Below are positions 1 to 7,309 of a stretch of 26,043 nt of DNA, piece by piece. Source of the DNA: Halobacteriovoraceae bacterium (GTDB lineage: Bacteria > Bdellovibrionota > Bacteriovoracia > Bacteriovoracales > Bacteriovoracaceae); contig PBFR01000027.1 in the NCBI GenBank assembly GCA_002718735.1, positions 1 to 26,043 on the forward strand, written 5' to 3'. The position numbers were made by a program, and so were the translations under genes. The notes under the pieces are model-generated. The model did no database searches. It was given only the letters and a program-made list of their open reading frames with translations, and had not been told where the DNA came from. Numbering within the stretch: the first letter of the stretch is position 1; every line of letters starts with the position of its first letter.

Positions 1-1
1 A

Positions 2-595
2 GAAGCTTTTGAAAGCGAAAAGCCTGCTCGTGCAGTAGAATTTAATGAAGAGCAGCTTAAATATGCAAAACAACTACATTTGTTAACAATCAAACCAATT
101 TTATATGTTGCTAATGTTAGTGAAGAGGAAGTTGCTGATCCTTCTAACAACCCGTATGTTCAACAAGTTCGTGAATTTGCTGCAGGCGAAAATGCTGAGG
201 TTATCGTAGTTTGTGCAAAAATCGAATCAGAAATTGCTGAGCTTGAAGGGGAAGAAAAAGAAATGTTCCTAGAAGAGCTAGGCATTGAAGAATCAGGGCT
301 TGATCAATTAATCAAAGCTTCATACAATCTTCTTGGACTTGCTACTTACTTCACTGCTGGTGAACAAGAAGTTCGCGCATGGACATTTAAAAAAGGCATG
401 AAAGCTCCTCAATGTGCTGGAATCATTCACACGGACTTTGAAAGAGGATTCATCAAAGCAGAAGTTTATCATTGCACGGATCTATTTGAACTTGGAACTG
501 AGGCAAAGCTTAAGGAAGCTGGAAAATTTCGAATTGAAGGTAAAGAATACCTTATGAAAGATGGTGATGTTGTTCACTTTAGATTTAACGTTTAA
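2..595 (+). CDS. ychF: Ribosome-binding ATPase YchF (OLA1 family), 3' part
   Basis: This is the C-terminal ~197 residues of YchF, an Obg-related P-loop ATPase that binds ribosomes; the G domain lies upstream of the window. The frame is open from base 2, so the in-frame TTG at 80 is internal and not the start. Visible YchF hallmarks are the LTIKPILYVANV strand, the AKIESEIAELEGEEKEMFL helical segment, LGIEESGLDQLI, and the C-terminal TGS domain with YFTAGEQEVRAW, the APQCAGIIHTDFERGFIKAEV block and the terminal DGDVVHFRFNV. The C terminus is complete and matches the usual family end. A perfect 9-bp hairpin follows 7 bases after the stop. Family assignment is essentially certain; only the truncation by the window edge limits it. 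Confidence 0.96.
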   Translation, partial: EAFESEKPARAVEFNEEQLKYAKQLHLLTIKPILYVANVSEEEVADPSNNPYVQQVREFAAGENAEVIVVCAKIESEIAELEGEEKEMFLEELGIEESGLDQLIKASYNLLGLATYFTAGEQEVRAWTFKKGMKAPQCAGIIHTDFERGFIKAEVYHCTDLFELGTEAKLKEAGKFRIEGKEYLMKDGDVVHFRFNV

Positions 596-602
596 AGAGT
601 AA

Positions 603-625
603 TTGGCCACCATCCTGGTGGCCAA
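603..625 (+). terminator. Hairpin after ychF, probable terminator
   Basis: TTGGCCACC (603-611) and GGTGGCCAA (617-625) form a perfect 9-bp stem with the 5-base loop ATCCT, starting 7 bases after the ychF stop. No T-run follows (AAACCTAAG), so it is either a weak Rho-independent terminator or an mRNA 3'-end stabiliser. Confidence 0.55.
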
Positions 626-761
626 AACCTAAGTTTATAATTATTTATATATAGTCCTTTCGGTTACTTAAGATCTTTTTATCAAAATTATTCCTATAAA
701 TATGACATTGTTCCTTCGGTTGCAGTCAAAGTTGAAGTAAAAGCTTGGCAAGGAGGAAAGT

Positions 762-1358
762 ATCAAAGCATTACTCTTATTATTAAGCCTCTCCCTTTTT
801 GCCATTAATCCTTCAGATGCTGTAGAAAATGACAGGGTTGAACGCAACTTAAAGTCATTGCAAAACTTTCTAGGCTGGGATCCCGGCGTCTTTATAATAG
901 AAACCAAACATGTTGAGAACGCCGTTGCGACTCAAGCGGCCATTCTAGTTAACCCTGATTGGATTGAAAATTTAAGTGATCAAGAAATTATGGCGGTAGT
1001 GGCACATGAGTTGGCACACGTAAAGCATAGGCATTTGGCGGAGAGACTAGCAATCTATGCTGATGGGTTTGTAAACGCCATATTTGACTTTAAAAACGAA
1101 ATGGGATTCTCTGAGAGGTTTTCTGGATTTAGGAGTTATTTTAGTACAACTCAAGAAATATCAGCAGACTGCACCGCTTATAATTGGCTTAGTGATATGA
1201 GGGCAAAAGGATATGCTGTAGATGAGAAGGCCTTAGCTAGCGTTTTTAAAAAAAGCACTCCATTCATTGAAGACTTTGAAAGCTATGGCCTTGAAAATGA
1301 ACCAGTCTATGTTAGATATAAAAAAATCATGAAAGGGCACCCCCACGAGTGCCACTAA
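762..1358 (+). CDS. Secreted M48-family zinc metalloprotease, non-ATG start
   Basis: This is a small peptidase of the M48 (HtpX/BepA/Oma1-like) fold. From the proposed start it is 198 aa: a hydrophobic export signal (residues 2-20, IKALLLLLSLSLFA), then the HELAH zinc motif at residues 82-86 and the downstream EISAD motif (132-136) that supplies the third zinc ligand. The active site looks intact. The start is the odd part. A perfect AGGAGG lies at 751-756, five bases before ATC (762-764), and the in-frame stop TAA at 738 excludes anything further upstream. No ATG, GTG or TTG exists between that stop and the TTG at 858, which would remove the export signal and has no Shine-Dalgarno. It is therefore either an ATC-initiated gene or one whose ATG has been lost. 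A short GGCAC/GTGCC hairpin (1336-1353) spans its 3' end, six bases from the convergent transglycosylase gene. Confidence 0.75.
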   Translation: MKALLLLLSLSLFAINPSDAVENDRVERNLKSLQNFLGWDPGVFIIETKHVENAVATQAAILVNPDWIENLSDQEIMAVVAHELAHVKHRHLAERLAIYADGFVNAIFDFKNEMGFSERFSGFRSYFSTTQEISADCTAYNWLSDMRAKGYAVDEKALASVFKKSTPFIEDFESYGLENEPVYVRYKKIMKGHPHECH

Positions 1359-1364
1359 ATAAAA

Positions 1365-3467
1365 TTATTCTGCATTAAAGCCTATAGATACATCGAAGAT
1401 CTTATTTACTTTTGTAGAGTCTGCGAGATCGACTTTTTTATCCATCATTTTATAGAAGAAAAGATTTCTATAGATTAACTTCACATACTTTCTAGTTTCA
1501 GGGAATGGAATGTTTTCAATATTGTGAAGTATAGAGTCTTCATGAGTTAGATATTCTTTTCTCCACTTTTTAACTCTAGATTCACCAGCATTGTATGCTG
1601 ATAGAGCGTAAACTAAGTTGTGATCATACTGATTAAGTAACTTTTGAAGGTATTTACTACCAATCTTAATATTAATCTTAGGGTTGTAGAGATGTCTTGT
1701 CTTTATACCCCTTGAGTACATTTGGGCGGTCTTGGGCATCAGCTGCATTAAGCCTCTTGCACCAACCCAAGATCTGGCACGGCTATTAAAGCCCGATTCC
1801 TGTCTTATAAGAGATAAGGCAATCAGTGGGTCATAGCCTTTAGAGTATTTAGAAACCTGATTTAAAAATGGTCGAGGAAATAAAACGTCTAAAACTCTTT
1901 CATCTAGTGATATGAGTTTTCTATTGAGCCCACGATAAATAACTTTAAAGCTCTCCAGGTAATTCTCTTCTTGCTTTAATATTGAGGAGGCAAGTAGGAC
2001 CATGGATGCTTGAGATTGGTCTAGGTCATAGGCATCATTTTTTTGTGCGATAGAGCGGGAGTGAGTCTTAAAAATGCTACTGTATTCAAGCTTAATGAAA
2101 GGTTTGAAATCGAGTGAGCCCCAGATTTTAAGTCGTTTCAGGGCGTGAGTGGATTTGGTGTCCAAAATTGGCATGGACTCTGGGGTATTTGAATTCTTGT
2201 TTGCTAGTCTAAAGTATAGCTTGTTTGCGGCTTCTTCTTTTTCTTCTGCAAGAAGTTTAGCTGCCAATATGGAATAGTAATTTAGAGGTGATTTGGTAAC
2301 AAGATCTTCGAAGATATTTAAATATTGATCTTCGCCTTGTTCTTTCAATGCAAAAGCAGTCCAAAATTGAAGTCTTTCATCTTTAAGTTTCTTGAACTTC
2401 TTGTCGAGTTCAAAAGGCCTAATGACTTTTAAAACTGCTTTGCTGTATTTTTCTTGGGTTACCCACGTCCACATATATTCATAGATAATGTTTTCATCGT
2501 TTGGATTTTGCTCAAGAATTGCGGAGAAGGCTTCTCTGGCTGCCTCGAAATGAGAGCGTCTAGTGAGGGACTTGCCAAGACTTAGTATTCTTTTATTGGA
2601 TTTTGATTGAGGCAAGTGAGGATAAGACAGTTTGTAATAGTTAAGTGCTTCTTTAAGACGTTTTGTGATCTCAACAATTGGCTCTTCCTTGTCAGCAGCA
2701 TCAAAGGCCCTTTTGATAAGCTTTTTTAACTCTCTATAAAGAACGTATTTCGAGCTGTACTGATCTAGCCCTTTAACCTGAATGTATCTAGTAAGTTCTG
2801 GAGTTATCTCCATGTATTGTAGAAGACTCTTTGACGGGACATTGCCGCTACTTATGAAATGCGTGATTAATTCATTTGAATACTTCCTCAAAGTTTTTTC
2901 ATCACTTTTAAATCGGCTTAAAAAATAGTTTAATTCTTCAATATTGGCCCTATTCGCCATCCAAGAAACGTGATTTTTAAAAAACTTAACTTCTCTTTGA
3001 CTCTTGGCAATGAATTTGTTTTTTCTAGATAGTACCTTTAAATATTGTTTGAAACACATCACAGTGGCCTGGGTCCCAAGATTTTCTTCAACAAGGTTGG
3101 TGTAAGTGTTTTTGGTCATTCTTGAACAAACTGGTTGAAGGGACCTGGCACTACTCTTTGATTGAATTGAAATTATGGATTCCAGCCAGTTTTGATAAAT
3201 ACTAAAGGTTTTTTGGCTTTTAACTTGTTTCAAAAGTTTTTTAGCAAGTCTTTTGTTGAAATAGCCTTTCTCTGCCACTTCATACAATTTCGCAAGGTTG
3301 TGACCTAAGCGATACTCAGATTTGCTCACATTCAGAGAGTCCTTGCTAAGTGTTTTTTCTATGCTTTTAACTGACAATGGGCGTTTAGGGCTAGATGCGG
3401 CTGCATTAAAGCCAAAGGTGCCTGATAGAAAAAGTGCAAAAAATATTGTTCTAATTTGGTCGTTCAA
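1365..3467 (-). CDS. Periplasmic soluble lytic murein transglycosylase (Slt-type)
   Basis: This enzyme cleaves the MurNAc-GlcNAc bond of peptidoglycan, releasing 1,6-anhydro-muropeptides. From the chosen start it has 700 aa: a Sec signal (MNDQIRTIFFALFLSGTFGF, cut near NAAA), a long alpha-superhelical region of TPR-like helices (about 60-540), and a C-terminal GH23/SLT domain. The domain shows the RQESGFN motif with the catalytic Glu near residue 557, then GARGLMQLMP and ALSAYNAGESRVKKW. I chose TTG at 3465-3467 because AGGAGG (3477-3472, minus strand) lies four bases upstream and the signal peptide then begins correctly; a longer reading from TTG 3497 puts ten polar residues before it. The length and helical-array plus SLT layout match Slt70-like enzymes. 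It lies 68 bases downstream of the HAMP gene and may be co-transcribed with it. The family is certain; the exact substrate preference is not. Confidence 0.93.
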   Translation of the reverse strand: MNDQIRTIFFALFLSGTFGFNAAASSPKRPLSVKSIEKTLSKDSLNVSKSEYRLGHNLAKLYEVAEKGYFNKRLAKKLLKQVKSQKTFSIYQNWLESIISIQSKSSARSLQPVCSRMTKNTYTNLVEENLGTQATVMCFKQYLKVLSRKNKFIAKSQREVKFFKNHVSWMANRANIEELNYFLSRFKSDEKTLRKYSNELITHFISSGNVPSKSLLQYMEITPELTRYIQVKGLDQYSSKYVLYRELKKLIKRAFDAADKEEPIVEITKRLKEALNYYKLSYPHLPQSKSNKRILSLGKSLTRRSHFEAAREAFSAILEQNPNDENIIYEYMWTWVTQEKYSKAVLKVIRPFELDKKFKKLKDERLQFWTAFALKEQGEDQYLNIFEDLVTKSPLNYYSILAAKLLAEEKEEAANKLYFRLANKNSNTPESMPILDTKSTHALKRLKIWGSLDFKPFIKLEYSSIFKTHSRSIAQKNDAYDLDQSQASMVLLASSILKQEENYLESFKVIYRGLNRKLISLDERVLDVLFPRPFLNQVSKYSKGYDPLIALSLIRQESGFNSRARSWVGARGLMQLMPKTAQMYSRGIKTRHLYNPKINIKIGSKYLQKLLNQYDHNLVYALSAYNAGESRVKKWRKEYLTHEDSILHNIENIPFPETRKYVKLIYRNLFFYKMMDKKVDLADSTKVNKIFDVSIGFNAE

Positions 3468-3535
3468 ACTGCCTCCTGCATTTTGAATTTCTACCAAAAT
3501 GGTAACATTGCCTAAGCTTTTATGTAAGGTGTAAA

Positions 3536-4090
3536 TTAATCTTCTTTATTTCGTGAAAGTATTTTCGATAGGTTAGACTGTATCTCGGCAAGAACTGGTC
3601 GTTTGTCCTCAGGCACGACAAGTGCGAGATTGGCAATATAAGATGACACTTCTTCTAGGTAAGTGAAATCATCTAATCTTTGATTGATGAAATAGTTGTT
3701 AGTTTCATTGATTTCATCTGCAATCTCTTGAAAGTAGTCACCATCTCTAAAGTAGATATCTCTTACTTCGCCGCCTTGCCTTATAGATTGGAGGTGTTTT
3801 GTAACCTTGTACATTGGCCCGGCTATTTTGTGGCTCAAGAAAATGGAAAAAAGAAAAAGAAAGGCTAAAAACACACATGAAATCAAAACCATAAGACCAA
3901 TTAGTTCGTTTCTGGTATCGATGAAACTTTGAGCATTTTCAGGGCTTTGACCAATAATGTAATCAAAAAGGTCAACTATGATGAAAGGATAAATCAAAGT
4001 AGCAAGTAATGTGAAGCTGCACACAATAAAGCTAAACTTGTATTGAAATTTAGGATTAATTAAAAATATGCTTCGCTTATACTTGGCCAT
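3536..4090 (-). CDS. Two-TM membrane protein with HAMP domain, no effector domain
   Basis: An inner-membrane signalling-type protein of 184 aa. TM1 is at about residues 19-41 and TM2 at 63-86, separated by only ~20 extracytoplasmic residues. TM2 runs directly into a HAMP-like segment (SHKIAGPMYKVTKHLQSI, with the characteristic Pro92, then the RDGDYFQEIADEIN connector of the second helix, to ~134). After HAMP only ~50 helical residues remain, with no kinase, cyclase, GGDEF or methyl-accepting domain. It resembles small HAMP-only proteins found in deltaproteobacteria-like genomes; the partner is unknown. ATG at 4090 has no strong Shine-Dalgarno (AAGGG about 11 bases upstream). It is divergent from mrp across 108 bases and 68 bases upstream of the transglycosylase gene on the same strand, so a role in envelope sensing is possible but only inferred. 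Confidence 0.75.
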   Translation of the reverse strand: MAKYKRSIFLINPKFQYKFSFIVCSFTLLATLIYPFIIVDLFDYIIGQSPENAQSFIDTRNELIGLMVLISCVFLAFLFLFSIFLSHKIAGPMYKVTKHLQSIRQGGEVRDIYFRDGDYFQEIADEINETNNYFINQRLDDFTYLEEVSSYIANLALVVPEDKRPVLAEIQSNLSKILSRNKED

Positions 4091-4103
4091 TTGGATTGGA
4101 CCC

Positions 4104-4131
4104 TTGGATAAATGTTTAATATCTTTATATT
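4104..4131 (+). promoter_or_regulatory. Possible sigma-70-type promoter for the mrp operon
   Basis: TTGGAT (4104-4109) and TATATT (4126-4131) are separated by 16 bases in the divergent interval between the HAMP gene and mrp, about 67 bases before the mrp start. The match is fair, and the region is so AT-rich that chance resemblance is likely. Confidence 0.35.
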
Positions 4132-4198
4132 ATTATGATAAGCATTTCTTTGTAAAAATAAGAAGCATTGGGAAAAAATGTCCTAGAAAGGAAATAAG

Positions 4199-5356
4199 AT
4201 GGAAGATTTGAAAAAGAAAATAAGTAATGTTCAAAATCCTGAGACTGGTAAAACTTTGGGTGAAGAGTCGAGAGTTACAAAGGTTGAATATAAGGGGGAG
4301 TCTCTCATGATAACCCTTCAAAGGGATGGAATTACCCCAGAGTCAAAGAGAAAACTTGAAGACGCGATTATTGAAGTATTAAAAGGCGACGAAGATGAGG
4401 ATAATATCTTTATCCTATCCGAATCAAAGAAAAGCGATGATATCTACAAAGCTGTGGGAAAAGCTCCAAAAAAAGAGGCCTCAAAACCTGCCGAGTTAAA
4501 AGTAGGACATGGACAGGTAGGTGAGAAAAAGAGAATTCCTAATGTTGGAAAAGTTATAGCAATCGGTTCCGGAAAAGGTGGTGTTGGCAAGTCTACCTTC
4601 ACAGCAAACTTGGCGGCAACCTTAAGTGCTCAAGGTAATAAGGTTGGAATTATTGATGCTGATATCTACGGCCCATCGATGCCTATGCTTCTAAATAAAA
4701 GAGGTGAAAAGCCTGAGGCTAGTGAGGATAAGCAGATCCTTCCCTTAGAGGCGTATGGGATGAAGTTTATAAGCTTTGGAAACTTTATACACGAGGATGA
4801 GCCGGTTGTTTGGAGAGGCCCAATGCTTGGAGGTGTTTTAAACCAATTCTTCTTTGAAACTGATTGGGGAGAGCTTGATTACTTGCTATTAGACCTTCCT
4901 CCAGGAACAGGTGATGTACAGTTGTCTATGGTTCAGAATCTTGAGCTTGATGGATCTATCATCGTTTCTACCCCACAAGATATGGCACTTCTTGATGCGA
5001 GAAAGGCCCTTCATATGTTTGATAAACTAAATGTTCATGTAATCGGCATGATCGAAAATATGAGCTCCTTTGTTTGTGATGATTGTGGAAAAGAGCACTT
5101 TTTATATGGAACCGGGGGTGTCATGAGTGCTTGTAGTGAGTTGGGTGTTGGATACCTTGGAAAAATACCTATGGAGATGGCGCTTAGAAAAGGAAGTGAC
5201 TTTGGAACTCCTTATATGACGCAAAATAAATATGAAGGAAATCCAGTTTGGAAGTCTTATCAAGAAATAGCTTCCCGCCTGGACAGGTATTTTAATCCAT
5301 CTGATAATAAGAAAAAAAGCCTTATGGGTAAAATCTTTGGCAAAAAGGAACAATGA
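4199..5356 (+). CDS. mrp: Mrp/ApbC (NBP35/Ind1-type) Fe-S cluster carrier ATPase
   Basis: A P-loop ATPase of the MinD/ParA-like SIMIBI class that carries and delivers [4Fe-4S] clusters to apoproteins in the cytoplasm. It has 385 aa. Residues 1-85 form an N-terminal domain reminiscent of, but diverged from, MIP18/DUF59, followed by a charged linker and then the ATPase. Seen directly: deviant Walker A GSGKGGVGKST (123-133), DADIYGPSMP (153-162), WRGPML, LDLPPGTGD, STPQDMALLDARKA, and the cluster-binding CDDC at 293-296. The C-terminal ~35 residues are Lys-rich. Start ATG 4199 follows AAAGGA at good spacing. Its stop overlaps the next ORF (ATGA at 5353), so the two are translationally coupled. 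With lipA, lipB and a ferredoxin elsewhere in the window, Fe-S metabolism recurs, but those genes are 16-20 kb away. Confidence 0.95.
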   Translation: MEDLKKKISNVQNPETGKTLGEESRVTKVEYKGESLMITLQRDGITPESKRKLEDAIIEVLKGDEDEDNIFILSESKKSDDIYKAVGKAPKKEASKPAELKVGHGQVGEKKRIPNVGKVIAIGSGKGGVGKSTFTANLAATLSAQGNKVGIIDADIYGPSMPMLLNKRGEKPEASEDKQILPLEAYGMKFISFGNFIHEDEPVVWRGPMLGGVLNQFFFETDWGELDYLLLDLPPGTGDVQLSMVQNLELDGSIIVSTPQDMALLDARKALHMFDKLNVHVIGMIENMSSFVCDDCGKEHFLYGTGGVMSACSELGVGYLGKIPMEMALRKGSDFGTPYMTQNKYEGNPVWKSYQEIASRLDRYFNPSDNKKKSLMGKIFGKKEQ

Positions 5357-5904
5357 TAGTTCAAGAGCTTTTTCCAATTCTTGAAGAGCAAGTGTCCGTC
5401 GGATTTACAGGCAAGGTAAATGTCTTGGATCCAGCTTCCAAAATGCTTCTTGGCTCTGTGGAGATGAGTGAAGGGGAGGTTTGGAGCTCTTTCTATAAGA
5501 GAAGAAAAGGTCTTAAGGCCTTTTATAACCTCTGCATCGATTCGTTTCGAGAAGGCACTGAGTTTTACTATGTCGTCGAGCCAGAGATTTTAAATAGCTC
5601 AAGAACAATTCACTACCCTTTCACTGTTCTCAGAAGAAAAACAGCACAGGTTGTTGAGGAGTTTAAGAACAATCAGGACCTTAGACCTCCTGGACATCTA
5701 AAGCTTTTAATAAATCCAGAGTTCATTAAGAGTGGAAAAGAAGTCGAGGGTGATGAATTCGATTTACTCTGTTGCATCTCTGATTATAATAAAGTGGATG
5801 ATATTTATAAAAATTGTGATTTGCTTGATTATCAAATCACAAACTCTTTAGTGTCATTAAGAAAGAAAAACGCCTTAACAGTGGTAAAAAAGGATAATTT
5901 ATGA
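5353..5904 (+). CDS. PATAN (DUF4388)-like protein with C-terminal winged helix
   Basis: A cytoplasmic 183-aa protein of no named function. Residues ~15-80 (FTGKVNVLDP..KMLLGSVEMSEGEVWSSF..KGLKAFYNLCID) follow the pattern of PATAN/DUF4388 domains: short strands, a G-E-[IV]-W turn and an amphipathic helix. Residues ~132-180 (DEFDLLCCISDY..VDDIYKNCDLLDYQITNSLVSLRKKNAL) look like the small winged-helix that often accompanies PATAN in bacterial regulators. The middle (80-130) has few landmarks. It starts at ATG 5353 inside the mrp stop (ATGA) behind AAAGGAA, and its own stop overlaps the next ATG at 5901, so the three genes form one coupled unit. PATAN proteins usually act in signalling or development; what this one binds is unknown. 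The domain call is from pattern only. Confidence 0.6.
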   Translation: MIVQELFPILEEQVSVGFTGKVNVLDPASKMLLGSVEMSEGEVWSSFYKRRKGLKAFYNLCIDSFREGTEFYYVVEPEILNSSRTIHYPFTVLRRKTAQVVEEFKNNQDLRPPGHLKLLINPEFIKSGKEVEGDEFDLLCCISDYNKVDDIYKNCDLLDYQITNSLVSLRKKNALTVVKKDNL

Positions 5905-6092
5905 AATCACAACAGCACAATCAGGGCGAGCTTACAGAGCTAACCGTTAACATAGAGTCCCAGCTTTTTGAGGATCTTGAAAAGATGTCAAAAAACAGCG
6001 GCCTTCCAGTCGATGAACTTGTTGCAATTGCTGTCAAAAGGTTCAGATCAAGCCATGCTGATTATATGGGAATCGATCTAGATTACCCTTAA
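5901..6092 (+). CDS. Small ribbon-helix-helix (CopG/Arc-like) protein
   Basis: A 63-aa protein with the ribbon-helix-helix layout: a strand with alternating residues (LTVNIES, 14-20), helix 1 (QLFEDLEKMSKNSG, 21-34), a turn at LPVDE and helix 2 (LVAIAVKRFRSSHADYM, 40-56). Such proteins dimerise and bind DNA with the N-terminal strand, and commonly autoregulate their operon. It begins at ATG 5901, overlapping the stop of the preceding PATAN-like gene (ATGA), with AAGGAT upstream, so it is translated as part of the mrp operon. No toxin gene follows, so this is not an obvious toxin-antitoxin pair. A terminator lies ~80 bases downstream. It is short, but the fold pattern and coupling make it a convincing gene. 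Confidence 0.7.
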   Translation: MKSQQHNQGELTELTVNIESQLFEDLEKMSKNSGLPVDELVAIAVKRFRSSHADYMGIDLDYP

Positions 6093-6171
6093 GGATTACT
6101 GTTTTAAATTCAATGGCTAAAAATCTCAACCTATAACTGAATTAATGAAAAAGCGTTGGTTTATCTCTAGT

Positions 6172-6202
6172 AAAGGCTAGCCCACCATTGGCCTAGCCTT
6201 TT
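6172..6202 (+). terminator. Rho-independent terminator of the mrp operon
   Basis: AAAGGCTAG (6172-6180) pairs perfectly with CTAGCCTTT (6193-6201) across a 12-base loop, ending in TTTT. It lies 80 bases after the RHH stop and ~70 bases before the end of the convergent 6272-6622 gene, which it may also serve. Confidence 0.7.
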
Positions 6203-6271
6203 GAATAATGTTTAATGCTAGATAGAGAATCTTTCCAACCTTAAGCCAATGAATTAAGGATAAGTCTAACT

Positions 6272-6622
6272 CTACAATGGCTTGCAGTAGCCAATTTCTA
6301 TAAGCTCTTCGAGATCATCAAAGGCATACCTCGACAACCGCCAAAAAACTGATACCGGCTTTTCATTCCTTTGCACATAAGCGAGGTTTCTAATAAAACT
6401 TATAGAGCACTTTGCTGGGGTGATTTTACAAACACCTCTTTCCATAAGGTCCGTCAGGTCATCATAGGTTGGCCATGAAACCCTATATCGGGTGGTTAAT
6501 TGACGTCCATCTTCATTTGCAACGGCTATTGAATTATCTTTATAAATCTTTATTTCACACAGTTGTGATGCGAATAATGAGTTCGATTTTATTAAAATTA
6601 TGAATAAACAGAGAATTTTCAC
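6272..6622 (-). CDS. Exported protein with two copies of a Cys-flanked ~44-aa repeat
   Basis: An unrecognised 116-aa protein with an N-terminal hydrophobic signal (ILCLFIILIKSNSLFAS, cut near 19). The mature part is an internal duplication. Copy 1 spans C22 to C65 (CEIKIYKD..YRVSWPTYDDLTDLMERGVCK) and copy 2 spans C72 to C113 (CSISFIRN..FWRLSRYAFDDLEELIEIGYCK). Each begins with C-x-I, carries a [RS]-x-[ST]-x-x-[TA]-[YF]-DDL-x-[ED]-L core and ends in G-x-C-K, which suggests one disulfide per copy. The start is GTG at 6620-6622 behind AGGGGG; its Shine-Dalgarno overlaps the stop of the upstream gene (6634), 11 bases away, so the two form an operon. No function can be assigned. Confidence 0.72.
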   Translation of the reverse strand: MKILCLFIILIKSNSLFASQLCEIKIYKDNSIAVANEDGRQLTTRYRVSWPTYDDLTDLMERGVCKITPAKCSISFIRNLAYVQRNEKPVSVFWRLSRYAFDDLEELIEIGYCKPL

Positions 6623-6633
6623 TTTTACCCCCT

Positions 6634-6945
6634 CTAGTGCTTAAAATAATCACAACTCGTTTGAGCTTGCCCGTAAGAGACATCATACTTTCTTGAGAAG
6701 TCGGTTTGAATTTTTTCACATAATTTTGAGTGGTTTTCAAACTTCCTATCTAGTTCCTTCTTAGTTAACCCATCTGTATAGTCGACATAAATCACTTTGC
6801 TGTCCGTATTCATCCCAACAGTGTTGAAGTCCTGGCCCCCAATTGCGGAACACTCAACTCTACAGCTCGCATCGAGTAAAATTCCAGCATTGGCAGTACT
6901 GATTAAACTAAACATAAATGTAGTGAACAAATAATTCTTTTTCAT
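6634..6945 (-). CDS. Small exported four-cysteine protein
   Basis: An unrecognised 103-aa protein. The Sec signal MKKNYLFTTFMFSLISTANA is textbook, with cleavage after ANA (residue 20). The mature domain has four cysteines (C28, C32, C76, C98), suggesting two disulfides in the periplasm or outside the cell, and a Lys/Glu-rich helix around 60-80. I chose ATG 6943-6945 because AAGGAT sits just upstream and the signal then starts correctly; an 18-residue upstream extension (from 6999) would put arginines before it. It is the first gene of a two-gene minus-strand operon with the duplicated Cys-repeat protein. No family recognised. Confidence 0.75.
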   Translation of the reverse strand: MKKNYLFTTFMFSLISTANAGILLDASCRVECSAIGGQDFNTVGMNTDSKVIYVDYTDGLTKKELDRKFENHSKLCEKIQTDFSRKYDVSYGQAQTSCDYFKH

Positions 6946-7309
6946 GATAATCCTTTTGCGTCTAAACGCGATGTTTATAGTGGCTAGGATAATTACCAAA
7001 ACTAGAAAAATTAGATATTTAAATTTTTTAAAAAAATGGCGTCATATTTTATTGAAAAATAAAAACTATTTGTAGACGTTTGTAATGATTGAAGGTTAAG
7101 GCCACCCAATGCGAATAAATCTAGAGGTAGAATCTATAAAAATTACACGTTTTGAGAGTCAATAAATATCACCCAAATCCTTGATGTAGCTTATCAAACG
7201 GGTGTGACCAAATGATAGACACACTAAGAGTTTTTTACAGCTCACATTCTAAAAAAACTTATTCTCAGACATAGTTATTTTATAAATTAATTTCATCAAG
7301 TAGGATTAC
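6946..7309. other. Intergenic region, 364 bases, between divergent exported-protein genes
   Basis: A very AT-rich stretch between two divergent genes. It must hold the promoters for both, but no -35/-10 pair stands out. I see no RNA gene, long repeat or terminator. A 19-codon mini-ORF (7109-7165, starting MRINLEVESIK) lacks a well-placed ribosome site and is not called as a gene. Confidence 0.6.

Noticed and set aside
702..740. 12-codon ORF in frame with the M48 gene, ending in a stop at 738
   Set aside because: No ribosome site and no similarity to a signal peptide; it does not explain the missing ATG start.
5901..6092. Antitoxin of a toxin-antitoxin pair
   Set aside because: The RHH fold fits an antitoxin, but no toxin-like gene is adjacent; the neighbours are the PATAN-like gene and a terminator.
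7109..7165. 19-codon ORF starting MRINLEVESIK
   Set aside because: Very short, with AAGG too far from the ATG and no recognised family; likely chance.
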